64,000 nt of DNA. It comes from Orobanche coerulescens (taxonomy: Eukaryota > Streptophyta > Magnoliopsida > Lamiales > Orobanchaceae). Location of the stretch: the NCBI GenBank assembly GCA_033398695.1, contig CM065802.1, positions 80,896,096 through 80,960,095 of the forward strand, written 5' to 3'. How positions within the stretch are numbered: the first letter of the stretch is position 1; each line of letters starts with the position of its first letter. The translations under genes were made by a program, and so were the position numbers. The notes beneath the pieces are model-generated. The model was not told the DNA's origin. It saw nothing but the letters and a program-made list of their open reading frames with translations, and did no database searches. Shown here piece by piece: positions 58,333-64,000 of this stretch.

Positions 58333-59344
58333 TGTTGGGTACGGATCGGATATTGCGCCGTTTGCAGAAGCGTAAATATCAAGTGCGGAGAATAAATGAC
58401 GCAAGGATTTATAGAGGTTCGGCTATAAACGAGCCTACATCCTCTCTTTTTCTTTTTCAATAGGTTAAAGATAGCAACCTCTACGCCTCTCTTCTATCGG
58501 TCGAGGTATAACCGTTTACAATCACGTCTTCTATTGGTCCGTGATAAACCACTCGTACTTATCTTTGCGTCGGTCCAAGTTAAACCGTTTTCCTTTTCTA
58601 TCGGACAAGGAATCAACCGCTCTAGATTTCTATGGGTACTAGATAAACCTCACTTAGATATCGATTGTGATTCTAATAATGCCGGATCCTTGATCCTAAT
58701 AACACCGAATCCAATCGTACCTTTTCTGTTACCACTCGTGTATATGTTGAATGTATAAACACTCAAACTAACAATTAAGCTCAATATTACAACAACAAGT
58801 ATATCAATATGAATCTCTGATCAATGAGTTGTTTGCTTTGTGTTGTTGTGCTCAATCAATACCATAGACATGGTATTTATAGGCTTCTTGATCAAACTAG
58901 CCGTTAGCTGCCAGACTGCTCATTACGTACGCTATATGCTCTCCATTACGTACGTAAGGTCCTTTACGTACGTTAACCCTGCCTGGTTACGTACGTTAGC
59001 ATCTTCACAAAATAGACCAGTGAGTTTCGTCATTTGAGTTACGTACGTTAGCCTTTCCTTTGTTACGTACGTTAACATTGATGCTTTTCTGACTTTGACT
59101 CCTCCAACGTTCATCTGGTTTGAACTTGTTTACGTGCGTTAACTTCATACTATTACGTACGTTAATTGTCATACATTACGTACGTTAACCTTTCCTTGTT
59201 ACGTACGTTAGCTTTGTGATTTTCCAGCTTTTTGCACTTCGTTTCCTTCGATGCTTGGCTTCGTCTCTTTGTTGTTTTGTTTTGCTTATCAACATTAATC
59301 ATCAAAACACTTTTAATTTATGTATGGAACCAAATGTTCCAACA
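58333..59344 (-). repeat. Array LTR 8 (5'-most in element sense)
   Basis: 1012 bp, outer haplotype. About 30 bp including the CRE-like TGACGTCA are deleted at about 59079-59080. This is the outermost 5' LTR, followed on the right by the target duplication AATAA. Confidence 0.95.
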
Positions 59345-59349
59345 AATAA
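59345..59349. repeat. Right target-site duplication of the array (AATAA)
   Basis: This pairs with 37327-37331. Confidence 0.85.
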
Positions 59350-59500
59350 TAAGTAATTCACAATAGATCTTTATACAAACTTAAATAACATGACTAATCT
59401 TGTTTATAATCCCAACTAAAGGTAACTTAGCCCATGAAGGGTTTAATATACATAATACAAACTTGATTGGTCATTATTAGTTGAATCAAGAGAAAGAATT
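59350..59500. other. Unassigned AT-rich sequence, right part
   Basis: Continuation of 36687-37331 after removal of the array. No ORF. Element R starts at 59501 with the 5 bases GAATT before it. Confidence 0.4.
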
Positions 59501-59689
59501 TGTAATATCCGACTGTGATTTTTCGTTTTTACCTGTCATTGTATTATTCGGATAATCTGATTAGCATGAATCATTGCATTTAGTATTATCTTGAGGTATT
59601 ATAGATTTGGATTTCATATTGTTGTTATTTCATTTCATATGTGATGATTCGATGTTAATTGGAGAGTTGTATTTTCGAATTTTTTTGTT

Positions 59690-60033
59690 GATGTAGCGTA
59701 CGCTACATAGTATGATTAACGTACGCTAATCCAGTGCCTTAGCGTGCGTAATGTTTCATCTGTTGCGTACGCTAAGAGGGAATCTGGCATCAGTTGACTT
59801 CAGCACGTGAACTCCTTAGCCGTTGGCATGCATGTGAGTAATGTCTGAGCTGTCATGTCGGCCAGAGTCAACTTTTATTAGCGTGCGTAACCCCTTTTTA
59901 ATTAGCGTGCGCTAGCGACCTGCGAATTCAAGACAGTAGCCACTGTAAGCCGCTTACGTACGTAATATCGACCGGTTAGCGTACGTAACTGTGTTAGCGT
60001 ACGCTAAACTGTTCCGGTAGCGTGCGCTAAGTC
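59690..60033. repeat. Mixed palindrome array in LTR-R
   Basis: About ten copies in 340 bp, including TAGCGTACGCTA, TTACGTACGTAA, TAACGTACGCTAA and TAGCGTGCGCTA in one array. It therefore contains both the TACGTA-type and the GCGC-type cores and is intermediate between the other families. The last copy (60019-60030) ends 13 bp before the TATA box. Confidence 0.9.
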
Positions 60034-60043
60034 TGTACAGTCT

Positions 60044-60051
60044 ATTTATAG
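60044..60051 (+). promoter_or_regulatory. TATA box of LTR-R
   Basis: TATTTATA followed by GGACCAGC, directly after the palindrome array. Confidence 0.6.
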
Positions 60052-62384
60052 GACCAGCTTGTTTTTCATTTCTTCACAACTCCAAACCGATTCTCTCTCC
60101 ATATATCGTCCCTCTGCACTCCCAAACCGATATCAACCTCCCCCAACTTGCTTCTAAGCCTTAAATCTTGGAGTGGAGCTCATTTCCTTGGAGATTAGGA
60201 GGTGTTCTTGAGCTTGGAGTATATTTTCTCATAGCATTGAAGTTGTTCTTCATTTCTGGAGGTAGGTGTACCTTCCTCTCTGCATTATTTTCATATGTTG
60301 ATGTTGATAACGAACTATACTTCACCTAGAGTAGATTAATCAAGTAAAACATAGTTTTAATCCAATCTTTTTTAACACTTTTGATGAATATGATAAATAA
60401 GGGTTTGAGATGGATGTGTTCTTGATGATATAGTGATTTTAACCACGTTGTAACTATCATGCTCATCTTGTTGGACGAATTTAGCTCAGTAGAATACCTT
60501 TGAATCAGTTAACTTCGCCATATTTAGATTTAACTAATAGAGTTGTTATCATAAAGTGATTAAACACCATTTTAAGTTTTCACTCACCTTGGGAAGAACT
60601 TGGCCATGTTAGAAGTAGAAGGATGTCTTCTTACTCAGATTTCTTAAGAATCATATTCTCTTTATGTTTAGCTCAGCAAGATTTTTAATGGTTAAGGATA
60701 TTTGTGAAACCAACACAACAACTTTTCATTAATCTAATGTGTTGAGAACTTAGTTTGTTTTGATCATCATACTTGATAGATGGTGAATTCATCATGATGT
60801 TAATGAATCTTCCAGCATTGTAAACAAAGATTTTGATAACCTTCATGGATATGGTGTAATCTCATGACTAATAGCCTTGTTATAAGCTTATTATTCAATT
60901 TAGATGAGAGGAGGATGATCATAAATGTGCAGATTTTACCTTTCAACGTTTTAATGTTTTGGAAAGTTTAATCATCATAAGATGATCTTAACATCATAAT
61001 TGGTTATTCAACATACCCTTGATAGAACTCTTGTTTATGATGAACCATGCGAACATTCCGTAAGTATTGTAAACCGATTTTTATGGTTGTAATGATGTTA
61101 AAAGAACTCCTGACATAAGGTTTCGATAATGGGAAATAACAAACTATTCTAGAGGATTGTAGGATGACGTCTTACTAATCCTATATTGATAATTATACGA
61201 ATATGTTATTGAGTAAAATGTATTTCGTTTAAGGTTGATTGTTCGAGTAAACAATATTAGTCGAGGACCGTTCGTTCGTTCCGACAAGAAGTGGACTATT
61301 CTCATCTCCGTATTGAGGCAAGTTATCTTGCTTGGTTATAATGATGATTAGATTCTTGTGATGGTTATATATTTCATGTTTATGAAATGCTTGTCGTGAT
61401 TTGACATTGTCCTTGACGTTGTTCCGTTTCATCATGGGTGTTGCATTCCCAAGCACGTCACTTTGAATCGTTGATCTCGTTGGTCTTTATTTTCACTTCG
61501 GTGAGTTTCCTTGATCCTTAACCGGATATGTATTTCGTTGAACTTCATTGTCATGTTGTATCGTGACATTTCTGGAATCATATCTGCGTGCCGATTGGAT
61601 ATTGTGTAGGATTTTTAGCCGGGCACTTGTATAGTCATACGTGGATGTTTCCGTATTGGACTGTGCACACGAGACGTAATTCGTGAGGCTAATTAGGTAC
61701 ATTGTCACACGTATATTCTGGATTCCGTATACGGGGTGGACATGTACACGGACACATTTCCGGATCGGGCGTACTGTGATGTCCATCTTGAGCTATATTG
61801 TTAATCGTTCATAGTCCATGTATGATTGGATGTGTTCGATGGTTTGTGACTGATTGTTTCATACGCCCGAGGGGTATGATTAATAGTCGGAATGATTTTC
61901 TTGAGATCTATATATGTGAATTGTATAATGTCGAAAGAATTGATTATCATGTATATCTGACCCTGTGTTATGGGCGAAATACTTGTATTGTATTTTAGGT
62001 CGAGGCAAAGGCAAGGCACGGGAAGAGCATGTTGACTGCGAAGGGTTCGAAGGATACTAGTTCGGGGGCCCCACATCTTTTGTTGTCCGGTTATGTTAAA
62101 CCGTGTTATGTTATTTCATTTCCTGCTTCATTTAAATTGCTATCTGGTTGTATTGACATTTGAAGTATTTTCCATCTCCATATGGTTTATACTTGTTTTC
62201 GGATCCTGTGTATTATAAGGCCGTTGGCCGTATTGTTGATAAACTCCTAATCGGAGTAATGACTATTCATTGTGGTTCGATATCACAAATAATATTTATT
62301 TAATCTATTTTGGATATCGCCTGGTGGGTCCCAGTGTGGGGTCCACGGCACTGTAATAGCCGCCTTTTGGGGTGTTACAGAAGA

Positions 62385-62395
62385 TGGTATCAGAG
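62385..62395 (+). other. Primer-binding site of element R
   Basis: TGGTATCAGAG, complementary to initiator tRNA-Met, five bases after the LTR. Confidence 0.9.
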
Positions 62396-62802
62396 ACGTT
62401 GTTTCCTTTTTATGAGTCATTGTGAAGTGAACTAGTATCAAGAGACCTTCGGGTCACGTGTGACCTGTGCAAGCGCCTGACCTTACGAGCCAAATACGGT
62501 ATGTACTTTATGAGCCATGATTTAATTACTGGCATAATATTGATATCAGTATGGGCCTCCTTGTTGATCATGTTATTTCGAGAAATTGTGACAGGATTTA
62601 TCTGATTGATAATCCGAGGTAAATGCTGAATTGATTATATGATTGAAATTGTTCGACTTGACGCCGATATAATATTCGGTGCGACATTCGTGGTATCGAT
62701 AACCGTTTCCTGAATATGTGATTCCTTGTTGCTATTAACTTAGCATGAATTTTAGTATCTTGAATTGTACTTATGGTTATCATTATGATTGATTCTTTCA
62801 GT

Positions 62803-64000
62803 ATGGAAAGAAACCTGAGAGGTCGTGGCAGAGGGGGACGAGGCCGCGGAAGGGGCCGAATCCCGATACCTCGAGCCAACAGACGCGCGAATGCGGATCA
62901 GAGTTCCACAGACAGTGGTTCACCTTCTAGGGAACAATCGCACCACAGTGGGCGCGGGGATGCGCGTGTCGATCCTTACGTCGTGATGCAGGGCATGAAG
63001 ACACAGATGACCCAGATGGGTCAACTAATGGAAGCCATGCAGAGGACCGCTACTGGCCAGCAACAGGGACCTCATCCTCCTCCTGTGATTGGCGGACCCG
63101 TGAGTTGGATTATCAGCGACATCTCTCGCCAGCGACCACCGACCTTTAAAGGCTCCTCTGAGCCTGCTGACATTGTGAATTGGATCGAGCATTTTGAGAA
63201 ACTTTTCCAGATGGTGGACTGCCCGGAAGAGAACCGCATCTCGGTAGCCGCGTATTATCTTAGCAAAGGCGCTCACACCTGGTGGCTTTCAATAAGGCCA
63301 GCTGATGGTGTTTACACTTGGGAGGAATTTAAAAACCTCATGCTAGACCGTTATTATCTGGGCACTCCGTGAGGCCAAACTTGAATCGGCTATGAACCCC
63401 GACCCGTCTGAAGACGATGATGTATTATCTGTTGCTGAGAAATTCCAGGCACTCCTTCCTTTCGCCACGACAATTATCCGAACAGAGGCCGATAAGATCA
63501 AATACTTTCTCAAGAGGCTTAAACCCCGAATGAGAATGCAGCTGTTGAATCACCACTGTACTACCTTACCAGAGTTCATCTAGAAAGCTCTGGAGTACGA
63601 ACTCACCGCGAAGGAGATTTCCAAAAAACAGCCACAGTCCAACAACAAAAGATCCAGGAACCAGAACCAGACTGAGAGTAATCGGGGGACATTCAGGAAG
63701 CCCCAGTCTTTGCCAAACCCTTCTGATCGACCACCCATGGCGTCGAAGCCAGCTGGATCGCACTCTCGAGCGGTCCCCTCATATGTTGTGTGCTATAACT
63801 GCGGAGACCAGGGTCATTTCAGCTCCAAATGCCCGAAGCCTGCCGTCACATGCCATACTTGTGGCAAGATTGGTCACCGTGCTCGTTTTTGTAGGGGTGG
63901 GCCCGGACCTGAACCAGTAGCGTCTCATGCTCCGGTTCAGTCCTCTGTCCAGAACCGTACGCCTCCGTCCGCTTCCTATCAGACCACCGGGGCGAATAGG
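62803..64000 (+). pseudogene. gag: Element R gag, partial
   Basis: The start at ATG 62803 gives MERNLRGRGRGGRGRGRGR, an Arg/Gly-rich N-terminus; an in-frame ATG 30 bases upstream lacks this character. The Ty3-type gag domain follows (RPPTFKGSSEPADIVNWIEH..., VAAYYLSKGAHTWW near 63240-63290). A frameshift at about 63362 leads into LREAKLESAM, and TAG at 63581-63583 interrupts EFI.KALEYE. Two CCHC knuckles follow: CYNCGDQGHFSSKC (63791-63832) and CHTCGKIGHRARFC (63851-63892). The frame is open at the window edge. Gag would form the particle; this copy needs two repairs to be functional, so it is decayed. Confidence 0.92.

Larger units (their letters stand above)
37332..59344 (-). mobile_element. 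22-kb tandem array of a gag-only copia element: 8 LTRs, 7 internal regions
   Basis: The pattern (LTR-internal) x7-LTR has a period of 2991-3005 bp and one 5-bp target duplication around the whole. On the minus strand each unit has a 5' LTR ending CCGTACCCAACA, a primer-binding site TTGGTATCGGAGC, gag, and a polypurine tract before the next LTR. There is no protease, integrase, RT or RNase H: about 350 bp separate the gag stop from the LTR. Such elements (TR-GAG type) depend on an autonomous partner, here probably of the SIRE/Maximus copia lineage judged by gag. Confidence 0.95.
59501..62379 (+). repeat. 5' LTR of element R (LTR-R)
   Basis: TGTAATATCCG...GGTGTTACA, 2879 bp. Palindrome array, TATTTATA at 60044-60051, and the GTGGGTCCCA...GGGGTCCAC motif at about 62322-62345. 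The segment 61600-61790 resembles 25125-25320 of LTR-P (GCCGGGCACTTG..., GACTGTGCACACG, GGCTAATTAGG). Confidence 0.88.
59501..64000 (+). mobile_element. Tekay-like Ty3/gypsy element R, running off the right edge
   Basis: 5' LTR 59501-62379, primer-binding site 62385-62395, leader, gag from 62803. The gag type and the leader shared with element P place it with the Tekay-like elements. Pol would lie beyond the window. Confidence 0.9.

Noticed and set aside
62385..62395. tRNA gene fragment
   Set aside because: Only the primer-binding site complement of initiator tRNA-Met; no cloverleaf.

Overview
This window is repeat-dominated plant nuclear DNA, most likely from a eudicot with a TE-rich genome. 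Almost every recognisable coding segment belongs to a retrotransposon: Ty1/copia, Ty3/gypsy of the Tekay-like chromovirus and Tat lineages, and an L1-type LINE. The one non-retroelement locus is a broken Ulp1 (peptidase C48)-like gene with GT-AG introns. No bacterial, organellar or viral genes, rRNA, tRNA genes or CRISPR arrays are visible. Family names rest on motifs read by eye; no database search was possible.

Layout. 1-1418: minus-strand Ty3/gypsy-type LTR running off the left edge. 1419-14776: LINE (ORF1 end, ORF2 endonuclease, RT and zinc-finger tail, poly-A), split inside ORF2 by a complete 9.5-kb copia element (copia-1, 4482-13965). 14777-17615: 3' half of a second copia element (copia-2), into whose RT region the LINE inserted. 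17616-19363: unassigned DNA and the upstream region of the Ulp1-like locus. 19364-27423: remains of the Ulp1-like locus, its first putative exon separated from the catalytic exons by about 6.9 kb that holds two head-to-head, truncated Tekay-like elements. 27503-about 36680: minus-strand Tat-lineage element with 3' LTR, an antisense coiled-coil ORF interrupted by a 2.65-kb solo LTR, a 3' tandem repeat, and a pol with the diagnostic second RNase H. 36687-37331 and 59350-59500: two halves of an unassigned AT-rich sequence, separated by the next feature.

37332-59344 is the most striking part: a 22-kb head-to-tail array of eight LTRs and seven internal regions (period about 3.0 kb) of one non-autonomous, gag-only copia element of the SIRE/Maximus type, on the minus strand. 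A single 5-bp target duplication (AATAA) flanks the whole array. Only one of the seven gag copies is intact. SNP haplotypes show the outer LTRs (1, 7, 8) differ from the inner ones (2-6), as expected of growth by unequal recombination. 59501-64000: a third Tekay-like element, plus strand, with LTR, primer-binding site and the start of gag, running off the right edge.

The observation I would follow first is a shared promoter architecture. Five different LTR families here, from both Ty3/gypsy and Ty1/copia, carry a dense array of 10-12 bp palindromes of one general form (TTACGTACGTAA through TAGCGTACGCTA to TAGCGCGCGCTA) ending 12 to about 45 bp upstream of the TATA box. The elements are otherwise unrelated in sequence there, which suggests convergent or exchanged regulatory modules.
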